Positions 25,622-34,077 of a DNA stretch of 38,703 nt are shown in pieces. Source of the stretch: an uncultured Ruminococcus sp. (GTDB lineage: Bacteria; Bacillota; Clostridia; Oscillospirales; Ruminococcaceae). Position numbers and translations under genes: made by a program. The notes beneath the pieces were generated by a model, which worked only from the letters and a program-made list of their open reading frames with translations, searched no databases and was not told where the DNA came from. Within the stretch, counting starts at the first letter, position 1. Every line of letters starts with the position of its first letter. The stretch is from assembly GCF_902762735.1 (NCBI RefSeq), contig NZ_CACWPP010000036.1:1-38703 (forward strand), read 5' to 3'.

Positions 25622-25687
25622 ATTATAGCACAACATCAGCATAAATGATATGTTTTTAGAGCAAACGGTATCAAAAACGGAGTAAAT
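25622..25687 (-). promoter_or_regulatory. LytTR-type direct repeats and leftward promoter of the seven-codon ORF
   Basis: Read leftward: ATTTACTCC (25687-25679) and GTTTGCTCT (25666-25658), 21 bases apart, then 31 bases to TATAAT (25627-25622) with an upstream TG (extended -10). The layout equals that at the bacteriocin gene. ACCGTTTGC fits the LytTR consensus. Confidence 0.65.
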
Positions 25688-25744
25688 CGCACAGTATCAC
25701 TATTCAGCGGAATAGTTTATCTTGAAAATATTGGGGAGAACGGT

Positions 25745-26458
25745 ATGAGGATCGCTATTTGTGACGATCAGATGATATTTCACACTGAGCTGAAAAAACA
25801 TCTGGAAAATTATGCAAAAAAAAGAAATCTCATAATGATATACAATGATTATACCAGCGGGCTCGATCTGATAGAAAGCCCCAACGAGTATGATCTGATT
25901 TTCATGGATCATCAGATGGCTGAGATAAGCGGGCTTGAAACGGTGAGGCGGATACGCAGGAAAAATATCAGGACAGCTATCATATTCCTGACAAGCTATC
26001 CCGATATTGTCTTTGACACGTTTGAGGTGAACGCATACAGGTTCCTGGTCAAGCCCATAAACGTCGAAAAGCTGGAAGAAGCGCTGGATTCCTACCTCGC
26101 AGATAACGAAGAAACGAACTTCATACTGGTAAAGACGGATGAGAGCAATAAAAAAATAAATATCAACGACATCATATATATCGAAGCCGCAGACAAATAC
26201 TGCAATATACGCACTGATGAGGGAACAGTGCTTTATAAAAAGACTTTATCCGAGATAGAAAAACAACTGCCCGCAGACAAGTTTTTCCGCTGTCACAGAA
26301 CATATCTTGTCGGCTTCAGGCACATCGTTTCACATACATCGACAGATGTACTGTTTGACAACAAGGAAAAAGCACTGATCAGCAGAGTAAAACTTCCCCA
26401 CTTCAAAAAAGCGTTTACTGACTATATCAAGCGGTATAATTATAGAAGAGGGTGCTGA
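25745..26458 (+). CDS. LytTR-family response regulator (AgrA-like)
   Basis: 237 residues. The receiver domain (1-120) has the acidic pair CDDQ, phospho-acceptor Asp55 in DLIFMDHQM, Thr in FLTSYPD and Lys in FLVKPIN. The LytTR DNA-binding domain (about 133-235) has IIYIEAADKYCNI and FFRCHRTYLV. Such regulators bind pairs of about 9-base direct repeats spaced 21 bases; two such pairs exist here (25658-25687 and 30922-30951). GGGGAG lies 7 bases before the ATG. The stop overlaps the kinase start. The leader of about 300 bases is unusually long. Confidence 0.93.
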   Translation: MRIAICDDQMIFHTELKKHLENYAKKRNLIMIYNDYTSGLDLIESPNEYDLIFMDHQMAEISGLETVRRIRRKNIRTAIIFLTSYPDIVFDTFEVNAYRFLVKPINVEKLEEALDSYLADNEETNFILVKTDESNKKININDIIYIEAADKYCNIRTDEGTVLYKKTLSEIEKQLPADKFFRCHRTYLVGFRHIVSHTSTDVLFDNKEKALISRVKLPHFKKAFTDYIKRYNYRRGC

Positions 26459-27759
26459 TGATGACAGTGATTTCTTATCTGGCGATGTTTGCGAATATCG
26501 CCGAACAACTGCTGATAATGCGGCTGACAAAAATAGTGTGCGGCATAAAGTCATCACGCCTGAAATATCTGGGGTATCTGGTGCTTATCATATCAATACT
26601 GCCCGCGCCCATACTTATCAGCAAGCCCGATACTTTTTCAAAAGGCATAATGCAGCTGCTGTTCATATGCTACTGTCTGGGGCGCATAGCCGCATACAGC
26701 ATCATACTCAACGGTCTCAGCCCGAAAATACTGTACATATTCCTGCTTACCATGTGCCCGCCGCAGATATATATGAATATCTGTCAGGCTTTTATAGACG
26801 ATGCCGAGATCTGCAATCTGGTATCGTTCCTGATAGATGATGTCTCGCTGGCGCTGATACTTCTGCATATCAGGCGCAGGAAGCTGGAGATGGTCGTCCA
26901 TCAGACGGCTGGTTCGTTCCCGAAAAAGCTGTATGTAAATGTACTTTTCCTGTCACTGATAGCCGCAGTTTTCGTAATGGGCGAAAATAAGCCGAACCAC
27001 GAGCTTTACTACAAAATATATATCCTGCCGTGCATGATAGGGCTGATAATCACCGCACTCTCGATAATACAGATAAGCGTGTCGGAAGCGGAAAAGAACA
27101 CCACTGTTGATATGCTGTCAAAGCAGGTCGAAAACGAGGTCAAGTACTACGAAAAGATAAATACCATCTACGGCGAGTTCAAGAGTTTCAGGCACGATTT
27201 CAAGAACCACATAATCTGCCTCAGAAGCCTTATAGAAGCCGACGAGACCGAGAATGCGCTGAAATATATCGACGAGATAGAAGAGCTTTCCGCGACGGAA
27301 AAAAAGCCGTACAACTCGGGCAATATAATAATCGACGCACTTCTCAGCGATAAGAACGAGAGAGCTGCGTCTATGAATGCAAAGATAGTTTTCTCGGGAC
27401 ATGTGCCCTCAGCGGGCATAAGCAACGTCGATCTCTGCATAATCATGGCAAACGCCATCGACAACGCCATTGATGCCTGCGGCAAAGATGATGCCGATAC
27501 GCCAAAGACCATTACGGCAGAAGCCAGTTTTCAGCAGGGATACTTCTTTTTCAATATAACCAACCCCATCTTTGAAACGGTGGAGATAAAAGGCAAACAC
27601 ACTATCGCCACTTCAAAGGAGGATAAGGAGCATCACGGTTTCGGCGTGATAAATATTATAAGGACTGTCAAAAAATACGACGGTGAAGCACGGCTGTCAG
27701 CCGATGACAAGCAGTTCAGGCTTGAACTTGAGCTGGTGCTGAAACCCGATATACAGTAA
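26458..27759 (+). CDS. AgrC-like sensor histidine kinase (GHKL type)
   Basis: About 433 residues. The N-terminal half has about six membrane segments. A coiled linker follows (KQVENEVKYYEKI), then the H-box SFRHDFKNH with its phospho-accepting His, N-box ANAIDNAIDAC and G-box HHGFGVINI. This is the HPK10 class that senses peptides (AgrC, PlnB, FsrC). The start is taken as the ATG in the TGATG overlap with the response-regulator stop, with AGAGGG upstream; a GTG two codons earlier is possible. No agrB/agrD lies nearby, so the ligand may be the seven-residue peptide or the bacteriocin (inference). A terminator follows. Confidence 0.92.
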   Translation: MMTVISYLAMFANIAEQLLIMRLTKIVCGIKSSRLKYLGYLVLIISILPAPILISKPDTFSKGIMQLLFICYCLGRIAAYSIILNGLSPKILYIFLLTMCPPQIYMNICQAFIDDAEICNLVSFLIDDVSLALILLHIRRRKLEMVVHQTAGSFPKKLYVNVLFLSLIAAVFVMGENKPNHELYYKIYILPCMIGLIITALSIIQISVSEAEKNTTVDMLSKQVENEVKYYEKINTIYGEFKSFRHDFKNHIICLRSLIEADETENALKYIDEIEELSATEKKPYNSGNIIIDALLSDKNERAASMNAKIVFSGHVPSAGISNVDLCIIMANAIDNAIDACGKDDADTPKTITAEASFQQGYFFFNITNPIFETVEIKGKHTIATSKEDKEHHGFGVINIIRTVKKYDGEARLSADDKQFRLELELVLKPDIQ

Positions 27760-27803
27760 AAAGACTGACCTTCCCCCGCAAGCGAGGGAAGGTCAGTCTT
27801 TTA
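27759..27803. terminator. Bidirectional terminator between the kinase gene and the bacteriocin operon
   Basis: AAAGACTGACCTTCCC / GGGAAGGTCAGTCTTT, 15 or more paired bases, T runs on both strands. It can end both converging operons. Confidence 0.9.
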
Positions 27804-27874
27804 ATAAGGGTTTATATGGAGTCTACGTAGTGAGCTTGAATAATAACATACGTATGGTCTGTATCTGCGCCTTT

Positions 27875-28030
27875 TTACTTGGGCAGACCCAGCCAGACCG
27901 CAAAAGCAACAAGTCCGATGCCCATTATAGGCGTTACGGCTCTTATCAGCTTGCCTTTTTTATATGAAATGCCGAAAACTATCAGCAATATGCCAAAGAT
28001 AAAGGAAAGTATCATCGCTATAAATCCCAT
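27875..28030 (-). CDS. 51-residue membrane protein at the end of the bacteriocin operon
   Basis: Reads MGFIAMILSFIFGILLIVFG, a basic turn SYKKGKLIR, then a second membrane segment (MGIGLVAFAVWLG) and a LPK end. It starts 3 bases after the ATPase stop, and GGGAG lies about 9 bases before the ATG, so it is well placed for translation. Two-segment small proteins in bacteriocin operons often give immunity, and that is my best inference. I do not recognise the family. The operon terminator lies 70 bases beyond. Confidence 0.65.
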   Translation of the reverse strand: MGFIAMILSFIFGILLIVFGISYKKGKLIRAVTPIMGIGLVAFAVWLGLPK

Positions 28031-28033
28031 GTA

Positions 28034-28699
28034 TCACATCTCCCTTTGAAGTCTTATCTTACGCTGGTGTCTGTCTGCCACTTCCATGTCATGTGTGACG
28101 GTTATGACTGTTGTGTTGTATTCCTCATTCATGCGCGAAAGCAGTGACAGTATATTCTCCTTGTTCTCGCCGTCCAGTGAAGCAGTAGGCTCATCACACA
28201 GTATCAGCGGCGGCTGGAGTATCACAGCCCTTGCAAATACCGCGCGGGCTTTTTCGCCTCCCGAACATTCCAGCGGTTTTTTATTCAGTATATGCTTTAT
28301 GCCTATCTTGCCCGCGATGCCATCAAGTTCAGCCGCCATCGCGTTTTTCTCTGGACCTGCATACATCAGAGGCAGTCTGATGTTGTCCTCGATGGTCAGC
28401 GAAGCTATCAGCGCCGATTCCTGCAAAACAAAGCCTATCTTCTGATTTCTCCACTCAGCCAGCTTGTCAAGACCGTATTCATTTGTCTTTGAACCGAACA
28501 GCTGATAAGAACCCCTGTAATTTCTGTCCAGAAGCCCCAGTATATTCAGCAGAGATGTCTTGCCTGCACCCGACTTGCCCACGACAGCGATGGTCTCACC
28601 GCTGTTTACCTCCAGCTTAAAATCGTTAAGTACAGACATGGTTGCCTTTTTGCTTTTATATACCTTTTCTTTAACATCAAGATCAATAATTTTTGTCAT
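28034..28699 (-). CDS. ABC transporter ATP-binding protein (bacteriocin export, lactococcin 972 group-like)
   Basis: 221 residues from the ATG that overlaps the permease stop (ATGA), with GGGGG 7 bases upstream; the frame is open further but lies within the permease gene. Walker A GKSGAGKT, Q-loop VLQESAL, signature CSGGEKARA, Walker B LILCDEPTAS and an H-loop HD are complete. It is a LolD/MacB-type ATPase that would power the two membrane proteins encoded just upstream. Context with a lactococcin-972-like peptide points to export or immunity. Confidence 0.9.
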   Translation of the reverse strand: MTKIIDLDVKEKVYKSKKATMSVLNDFKLEVNSGETIAVVGKSGAGKTSLLNILGLLDRNYRGSYQLFGSKTNEYGLDKLAEWRNQKIGFVLQESALIASLTIEDNIRLPLMYAGPEKNAMAAELDGIAGKIGIKHILNKKPLECSGGEKARAVFARAVILQPPLILCDEPTASLDGENKENILSLLSRMNEEYNTTVITVTHDMEVADRHQRKIRLQREM

Positions 28700-29925
28700 T
28701 GTAAGACCCCCAGAGATATAGGCACTTTCTTGATCCTCCACATCATCAGTTCAACAAGTATCGCACCCAGTATTATGTCAAACACCAGTACAGCCAGCAG
28801 CGCTATCCAGTCCATGCTTATCAGCCCGCAAAAGCCGAAGGTGCAGAAATACGAGTCTTTTCTGACCCAGTTGCCGTGCCTTGAATGTGCCGTGATGCCC
28901 AGCAGTATCAAAAGGTTGACCAGAAACAGCAGTCCGTGATAGCCGTACAGTATCTTTCTCAGCTTTGAATACTGCATGCCCACAAACAGGTTTATCGTGA
29001 ATTCCTTTATCATCATGCGCACGCTTGAAAGCGAGCTCCATACAGCGATCCCCGATAATATCACCAGCAGTACCACTGTTATCACCAGTATGATCTTCAT
29101 AGAGCTGAAAAATATATCGTCGAAATACTCGAAGTTCTCCTCCTGTGTGCAGAAATTGAATTTCGCACCCAGTTCATCCTGTATCGTCGCCGCAAATTCG
29201 TCAACTTTATCCTTTGTGGTGTCGATAAGTATTATGTCAAACAGACTCTGGAGCTGAAAGTCTATGTCAGCGTTTCTGATAAATCCCTCATTGACGGGAA
29301 CTATCACCGAGAAGTTGTAATACTGCTTTGAACTCAGCGAATACATGTTTGAGTGCGCTATGTTCGGTTCAAGTATGCCCTGCACTTTCAGCGTTACATT
29401 TCTTTGCAGTACAGGTTCGTACACCTCTGTCACCGTACCAAGAGGATAAGACTCGCTCAGTCCCTTGCCTACCCATACAGGTATAACAGGGCTGTCATCA
29501 ACATCATATCCGAAATCCAGCTCTTCGCCCTGCGATATTGCAAACTGCTTGTTCATATCATAGTATTCTTTATTGAGATATGAACAGGTTATCTCCATAT
29601 CCTGTGAATTCGGCATATCTATCACGAAGCCCTCCGCCAGTATGCCGTATCTTACCGCCTCTTCTTTCAGATGGTCATATAACCTCTGCGTGTTGTCCTT
29701 AGTTATCCTGTCCACTGCTATATCGCTCTCAGGGTCAAGGTTAGCTATATAGCTGTTCTTTTGATTGAGCTGTTTTATCTCTTCATACCCCTGCATGGTA
29801 GATACCACAGACCTGCTCGATATAAATATCAGATAATTGCTGAGCAGTATCAGCAGCAGTATGCTCACCGCGATCACAACTCTTCTCAGAAATATCTTTT
29901 TTATAAAGAAGTTAAATATTTTCAA
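28696..29925 (-). CDS. FtsX/MacB-like ABC permease (bacteriocin-associated membrane protein)
   Basis: 409 residues. One membrane segment near the N-terminus (RRVVIAVSILLLILLSNYLIF), an extracellular domain of about 230 residues (FVIDMPNSQDMEITCSYLN, VWVGKGLSESYPLGT), then three membrane segments (IILVITVVLLVILSGIAVW, LLFLVNLLILLGITA, WIALLAVLVFDIILGAI). This is the MacB/FtsX plan. In lactococcin 972 systems one membrane protein of about 650-700 residues is usual; here that role seems divided between this gene and the 148-residue one upstream. It overlaps its neighbours by 14 and 4 bases. Confidence 0.75.
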   Translation of the reverse strand: MKIFNFFIKKIFLRRVVIAVSILLLILLSNYLIFISSRSVVSTMQGYEEIKQLNQKNSYIANLDPESDIAVDRITKDNTQRLYDHLKEEAVRYGILAEGFVIDMPNSQDMEITCSYLNKEYYDMNKQFAISQGEELDFGYDVDDSPVIPVWVGKGLSESYPLGTVTEVYEPVLQRNVTLKVQGILEPNIAHSNMYSLSSKQYYNFSVIVPVNEGFIRNADIDFQLQSLFDIILIDTTKDKVDEFAATIQDELGAKFNFCTQEENFEYFDDIFFSSMKIILVITVVLLVILSGIAVWSSLSSVRMMIKEFTINLFVGMQYSKLRKILYGYHGLLFLVNLLILLGITAHSRHGNWVRKDSYFCTFGFCGLISMDWIALLAVLVFDIILGAILVELMMWRIKKVPISLGVLQ

Positions 29926-30358
29926 ATCTTCGCACCATCCCTGAACTGATAAGTATATACAATACCATTATCCCAAACAGACAGACGATATGGAGAACGC
30001 TCGTCCTCACCGCGAGAGCCGTTATCAGTGCCGCCGCAAAAGCGCCGCCTGACATGACCAGGCATTCGCAGAAGTAGCGTGCCGTTACAGCGCGTATCGT
30101 GTCACCCACAAGTATCCTGCACCGCACCTCTGTCTTTCGGCTCTGTATCATACGGCAGTGAAATACCACGATCACCAGCGAGAACAGCATTGTGATAGCT
30201 CCCTGATGCTCGTAAAACTGCTCCAGAAATGATCTTAAATAATCCGAACCGATATTTATTCTCCTTGAATAGTCAAATGCTATGCTGAAAGCAAAACACA
30301 GCACATAGCAGAATATCAGCTCAAACCTGTCAATATTCCTGAACAATGACTTTTTCAT
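29912..30358 (-). CDS. Membrane protein of the bacteriocin export operon
   Basis: 148 residues from the ATG at 30358, chosen for GGGAG 5 bases upstream; ATG at 30370 and earlier starts are possible. Four hydrophobic segments: RFELIFCYVLCFAFSIAF, GAITMLFSLVIVVFHC, CLVMSGGAFAAALITALAV and LHIVCLFGIMVLYILI. It may be the N-terminal part of a split export permease. A small hairpin (ACCCGC/GCGGGT at 30390-30404) lies between the bacteriocin gene and this one and could reduce read-through. Its end overlaps the next gene by 14 bases. Confidence 0.65.
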   Translation of the reverse strand: MKKSLFRNIDRFELIFCYVLCFAFSIAFDYSRRINIGSDYLRSFLEQFYEHQGAITMLFSLVIVVFHCRMIQSRKTEVRCRILVGDTIRAVTARYFCECLVMSGGAFAAALITALAVRTSVLHIVCLFGIMVLYILISSGMVRRFENI

Positions 30359-30478
30359 CAGATCTCCCATATTTATGCCCTTTTTAACTACCCGCCCTGC
30401 GGGTCCGCCCATCATTATGACAGCAAAGTGATAATTGTTCGTGCTGCTCATATTATCATTTTGTCTGTCGTTCAGCTA

Positions 30479-30811
30479 TTAGCCGCGGTTCCAGTTGAAC
30501 TTTGTTGTATGTGCATCGTCCCAGTGGATCAGATCATCCCATACAGAACCTGTTACCTTGCCGTTGTATGCATACTTCTTCATCAGAGTCTTGCCGTTTC
30601 TGCTGTATGTGAAGGATGCCCAGGAATATCTTGAACCCTTGTTCTTGTAGTTCCATGCCGCACCGTCATACTTTACCTGAAGTACTTCCTTAGTAGAAGC
30701 ACCGCACTTAGAGTCGCCGAAAGATGCTGCATCTGCTGCCATAACCATGCTGGATGCTACCATTACAGAGCAGAGTATTGCGCCGATTCTCTTCTTGAGA
30801 TTGTTTTTCAT
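30479..30811 (-). CDS. Lactococcin-972-like secreted bacteriocin precursor
   Basis: 110 residues: basic N-terminus MKNNLKKR, hydrophobic core, and an AxA-type cleavage site (MAADA before ASFGDSK), leaving about 82 residues. The mature part is rich in Trp, Tyr and Lys, has one Cys, contains KGSRYSWASFTYSRNGKT, and ends in FNWNRG. Lactococcin 972 precursors are similar in size, use a Sec signal, and sit before an ABC ATPase and a large membrane protein, as here. Sequence similarity is weak by eye, so context carries much of the call. AGGAGG lies 8 bases before the ATG. LytTR repeats lie upstream. Confidence 0.65.
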   Translation of the reverse strand: MKNNLKKRIGAILCSVMVASSMVMAADAASFGDSKCGASTKEVLQVKYDGAAWNYKNKGSRYSWASFTYSRNGKTLMKKYAYNGKVTGSVWDDLIHWDDAHTTKFNWNRG

Positions 30812-30885
30812 GTCATGTTCCTCCTAAAAATATGTTTTTCCTTTGAGTTAAAGCTGCACGAACAATTAGCTTCACTGCGATTTAT

Positions 30886-30951
30886 ATGATACCACATATT
30901 TTCCAAAAATAAACCCGAACAGGAGTAAACAGCACTTTTTCGGGAGTAAAC
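30886..30951 (-). promoter_or_regulatory. LytTR-type direct repeats and promoter of the bacteriocin operon
   Basis: Read leftward: GTTTACTCC at 30951-30943 and again at 30930-30922, 21 bases apart, then 31 bases to TATCAT (30891-30886). TCCGTTTAC matches the LytTR half-site consensus closely. No -35 box is evident, as expected for an activated promoter. Confidence 0.72.
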
Positions 30952-31028
30952 GGAGAATATTTCTCACCCATGCACGCCATAAAAGCCGCTTTTTTCGGGA
31001 GAGATCAGCCTTATGCGTCACAGCCGCA

Positions 31029-31070
31029 CAAAAAAACTCCCCCGCGTTCACGCTGATGCCGCAGGGGAGG
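31029..31070 (-). terminator. Terminator of the zinc operon
   Basis: CTCCCCTGCG / CGCGGGGGAG stem, then seven T on the minus strand, 30 bases after the GTPase stop. Confidence 0.85.
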
Positions 31071-31098
31071 AACAGAGATCTTGTGTTGTTTTCTAAAT

Positions 31099-32208
31099 CT
31101 ATGCCGTAACCAGACAAGCGTTGAGTTTTTTCAGAATATCCGCCTTTTTATAGCCCTTGCCGATGAATACCAGCTGATTGATGCGGTCGCCGTATCTGTC
31201 GTCCCAGTCATCTTTCAGGTCGGGATAGCTTTCAAGTATGGCTTCAACTTCTTCCTGCGGGCAGGAAGCCAGCCATTCATTCAGCTCGGTGACGCTTGCG
31301 TTGCGCCCCGCCTGCTCGAAAAGCTGTATATGCACATCGTCATCAGCGAACCACATATAGCCTTTTGTGCGGATAAGCTCTGTCGGATATTCGTCCACCA
31401 GCGCCATGAACTTTTCCCTGTCAAAGGGACGCACTTCCTCATACACGAAAGAGGTTATGCCGTATTCGTCCATGCATGCCTCCTTGTCAGTCGGTTCGTT
31501 GGTGTTCAGCGCACGCTGTATCGACGATGAAGCCTTTATCGAATGATAGTCGAATTCTCTGCCGTGAAGTATCTTGTCGGTATCCACCACACTGTTGACA
31601 GCGGGTATTATCTCCGCTTCCGACTGTATATCGCGTATCGCTTTTGTGACCTCTTCTATCTGTCTTTCGCACAAAAGGTCGGTCTTGTTGAGTATAACAA
31701 GGTCGCAGAATTCTATCTGGTCGATTATAAGATTGATTATGTCGCCTTCTTCCGTGTCGTTCTCCATAGTTATCTCCCGCAGGAATTCATTGTATATGCG
31801 GTCAGCATCCACCACCGACACGACAGAACTGAGATAAACGTTGGTATCGGGGTTGTCCTCTGTATATATCACAAACGATGCCGCGATATTAGACGGCTCG
31901 CTTATGCCCGATGCTTCAACGAAAACAGCCTCGATGTCGGGCAGCTGAGATATGCGCTCTATCTCAGCGATAAATTCATCACGCAAAGTACAGCAGATAC
32001 AGCCGTTCTGGAGTTCCACCATTTCAACGGAAGCTATGCGGTCACGGTTTTTGTTGAGCAGTGCGGCATCTATGTTCACACTGCCCATGTCATTGACGAT
32101 AAGTGCTATCCTGCGCTGTTCCTGTTTCAAAAGGTTCTGCATGAGGGTGGTCTTGCCCGAACCCAGATAGCCTGTTATGAGTATGACGGGTATTTTTTTG
32201 TTCTTCAT
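31099..32208 (-). CDS. COG0523 (CobW/ZNG1-like) metal-chaperone GTPase
   Basis: 369 residues from the ATG at 32208, with GAGGTG overlapping the stop of the preceding zinc-binding gene. Walker [10 protein letters not shown], the metal-binding GCICCTL (CxCC), switch residues VEASGISEP and the NKTD guanine motif form the GTPase domain. The C-terminal CobW domain has [10 protein letters not shown]- and [16 protein letters not shown]-type segments. Proteins of this group deliver zinc to client enzymes under zinc limitation. Being coupled to a ZnuA-type gene makes zinc the likely metal. Confidence 0.9.
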   Translation of the reverse strand: MKNKKIPVILITGYLGSGKTTLMQNLLKQEQRRIALIVNDMGSVNIDAALLNKNRDRIASVEMVELQNGCICCTLRDEFIAEIERISQLPDIEAVFVEASGISEPSNIAASFVIYTEDNPDTNVYLSSVVSVVDADRIYNEFLREITMENDTEEGDIINLIIDQIEFCDLVILNKTDLLCERQIEEVTKAIRDIQSEAEIIPAVNSVVDTDKILHGREFDYHSIKASSSIQRALNTNEPTDKEACMDEYGITSFVYEEVRPFDREKFMALVDEYPTELIRTKGYMWFADDDVHIQLFEQAGRNASVTELNEWLASCPQEEVEAILESYPDLKDDWDDRYGDRINQLVFIGKGYKKADILKKLNACLVTA

Positions 32209-32216
32209 ACTGCACC

Positions 32217-33830
32217 TCATTTCAGCACGCCTGCAAGAACGTCATAGTTCTTCTGCATAAGCGAGAGATAATTTGCGCCGTCGGCAATATCGTCAGCCGA
32301 TACCAACTGGAGCGAGTTGAGTTCTGCAATATCCACACTTTTGCCCGATGCGGATATGATAGCATTGGCAATATCTTTGGAGGAATTTTCAAGGGTGAAT
32401 ATAGTGCCGCAGTCAAGTTCATTTACCTTGTCAGCAAGGAAAGCTATCGTTTCAAAGCTGGCTTCTGTTTCGGCAGAACAGCCGATGAACGCCGCATAAT
32501 AGTCAAGACCGTAATCATCAACGAAATATCTGAACGGGAATCTGTCACCGAAAACAAGCGTCTTTGAGGACGCACCGTCAGCAAGTGTTTTGAAGCTAAG
32601 GTCAAGTTCGTCCAGCTTTGCGGTGTAGCTTTCGAGGTTCGCCTTGTAGTCGGCGGCATTGTCGGGGTCTATGGCTTCCAGCTCTTTCTCTATCGCCCCG
32701 CAGATGGTTTTCGCATTTTTCACCGAGAGCCACACATGTTCGTCGTACTCTTCTTCGCCCTCTTCGCGGCTGTGTTCGTGTTCTTCTTCATGCTCATGTT
32801 CTTCTTCATCTTCATCACTGTGACCGTGACCGATAACTTCATCACAAACCTCATCGGGGGTCAGTGCGGCATCAAAGAAAGTAGGCCAGTTGCCTTCGGG
32901 GTCAACTATGGCATCGTAACTTTCATTGCTCATTCTGAGGTGGAAATGTTCTGCCTTTTCAGGCTCGATCATATGGTCGTTGAACTCGATATACACAGGT
33001 GCGCCTGACTCTTTGTCAACTGCTTCAAAACGGTACATGGCTGCCTTTGTGCCTGTTGACCAGTCCTGAATGAAATAGCCTGTGTATTCATAATCCGAAC
33101 TTACTGTCTTTCCGTCATCGTAGGTAAATGTTATGTTGTCACCATCTATCTTTACAGAACTGATGTCGGTCTTATAACCGATCGTATAGTAATCCTTGTA
33201 CTCTTCTGCGGTCATACTGCCGTCCTCTGATTTATGCTCCCACGCTTCATCAAGTGAACCGTCCAGCACCAGCGGATATGCAGACTGCCATTCGCCTGCC
33301 CAGTCTGAAAGGCTCCTGTCCTTAACCTCATCGTCCTCAAAGGTGGAAACTTCCTTGCTGTGATCGTGTTCATGCTCGTGTTCATCTTCCTGCATGCCCT
33401 CTTTGAGTTCTTCCACCTTAGCATCATCACCCAGCACGTCCATCAGTTCCACAACTTTCATATCCTTGTTGGAGGCTTCCGCAAGGGCATCTCCCACCCA
33501 TTCATCAGACTCTCCGCCAACATACACGAACAGGTCGCAGGAGGATATTTTCAGTATATCGTCAGCGGTGGGCTGATAATTGTGCAGGTCAGCGCCGTTG
33601 TCCAGCAGATAGGTTATCTCTGCATCGTCAGCATGCTCACCGAGAATTTCCTTTGTCCAGTCGTATTCAGGGAAAATGGTGCATACCACGCTGAACGCTT
33701 TGCCGTCCCCGCCGCCTGCGGGTGAAGCCTTGTCTGCGGGGCTTGCACCGGCTGCCGAACCGCAGCCCGCAAGTCCCACTGCCGCCATAGCCAATAATAA
33801 AGCATAAATGCCGATCTTTTTCTTTAACAT
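32217..33830 (-). CDS. Zinc-binding lipoprotein: ZnuA/AdcA domain with a nested ZinT domain
   Basis: 537 residues. Lipobox LAGC with Cys23. The ZnuA N-lobe (about 45-140, zinc ligand His83 in DLHNYQPT) leads into a first His/Glu-rich loop (150-157), then a complete ZinT (YodA) domain (about 172-335: [13 protein letters not shown], HxH at His295/His297), a second His-rich loop (about 345-363), and the remaining ZnuA part (His365 in YDEHVWLS to the end). In AdcA the ZinT domain is at the C-terminus; here it sits inside the ZnuA loop. GGAGG precedes the ATG. No ABC permease or ATPase gene lies nearby. Confidence 0.88.
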   Translation of the reverse strand: MLKKKIGIYALLLAMAAVGLAGCGSAAGASPADKASPAGGGDGKAFSVVCTIFPEYDWTKEILGEHADDAEITYLLDNGADLHNYQPTADDILKISSCDLFVYVGGESDEWVGDALAEASNKDMKVVELMDVLGDDAKVEELKEGMQEDEHEHEHDHSKEVSTFEDDEVKDRSLSDWAGEWQSAYPLVLDGSLDEAWEHKSEDGSMTAEEYKDYYTIGYKTDISSVKIDGDNITFTYDDGKTVSSDYEYTGYFIQDWSTGTKAAMYRFEAVDKESGAPVYIEFNDHMIEPEKAEHFHLRMSNESYDAIVDPEGNWPTFFDAALTPDEVCDEVIGHGHSDEDEEEHEHEEEHEHSREEGEEEYDEHVWLSVKNAKTICGAIEKELEAIDPDNAADYKANLESYTAKLDELDLSFKTLADGASSKTLVFGDRFPFRYFVDDYGLDYYAAFIGCSAETEASFETIAFLADKVNELDCGTIFTLENSSKDIANAIISASGKSVDIAELNSLQLVSADDIADGANYLSLMQKNYDVLAGVLK

Positions 33831-33941
33831 AAATTATGACCTCCGAATCTAATGATAAAAACGCAGGGCATCGTCACACGGACAGCAGTTTTCCCGCCGC
33901 CCAATGACGTGACACAGCCCGAAGAAATTTTTTACAGCGAC

Positions 33942-34036
33942 TCCCAATTTTGATGTGTATTGCTGATGATACAAAATGGCTGTTCTTTCGTATTGTTCCC
34001 CCGCCTTCGGCGGGGGAACAATACACAACCAAATTG
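33942..34036. mobile_element. MITE-like element, family 2 (copy 4)
   Basis: TCCCAATTTTGATGTGTATT, central CCCCCGCC TTCG GCGGGGG hairpin, right end CAATACACAACCAAATTG. No target duplication visible. It sits in the zinc operon between the small membrane gene and the zinc-binding protein gene. Confidence 0.75.
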
Positions 34037-34077
34037 ATATAACATCGTCAGTGATATACATGGCGTTTTTTTACCAT

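Noticed and set aside
30872-31117. 81-codon minus-strand frame before the bacteriocin gene
   Set aside because: It spans the zinc operon terminator and the LytTR repeats of the bacteriocin promoter, with no ribosome site.
31081-32247. Long forward frames opposite the COG0523 GTPase gene
   Set aside because: Shadow frames of a well-supported gene on the other strand, rich in His, Tyr and Cys as antisense frames often are here.
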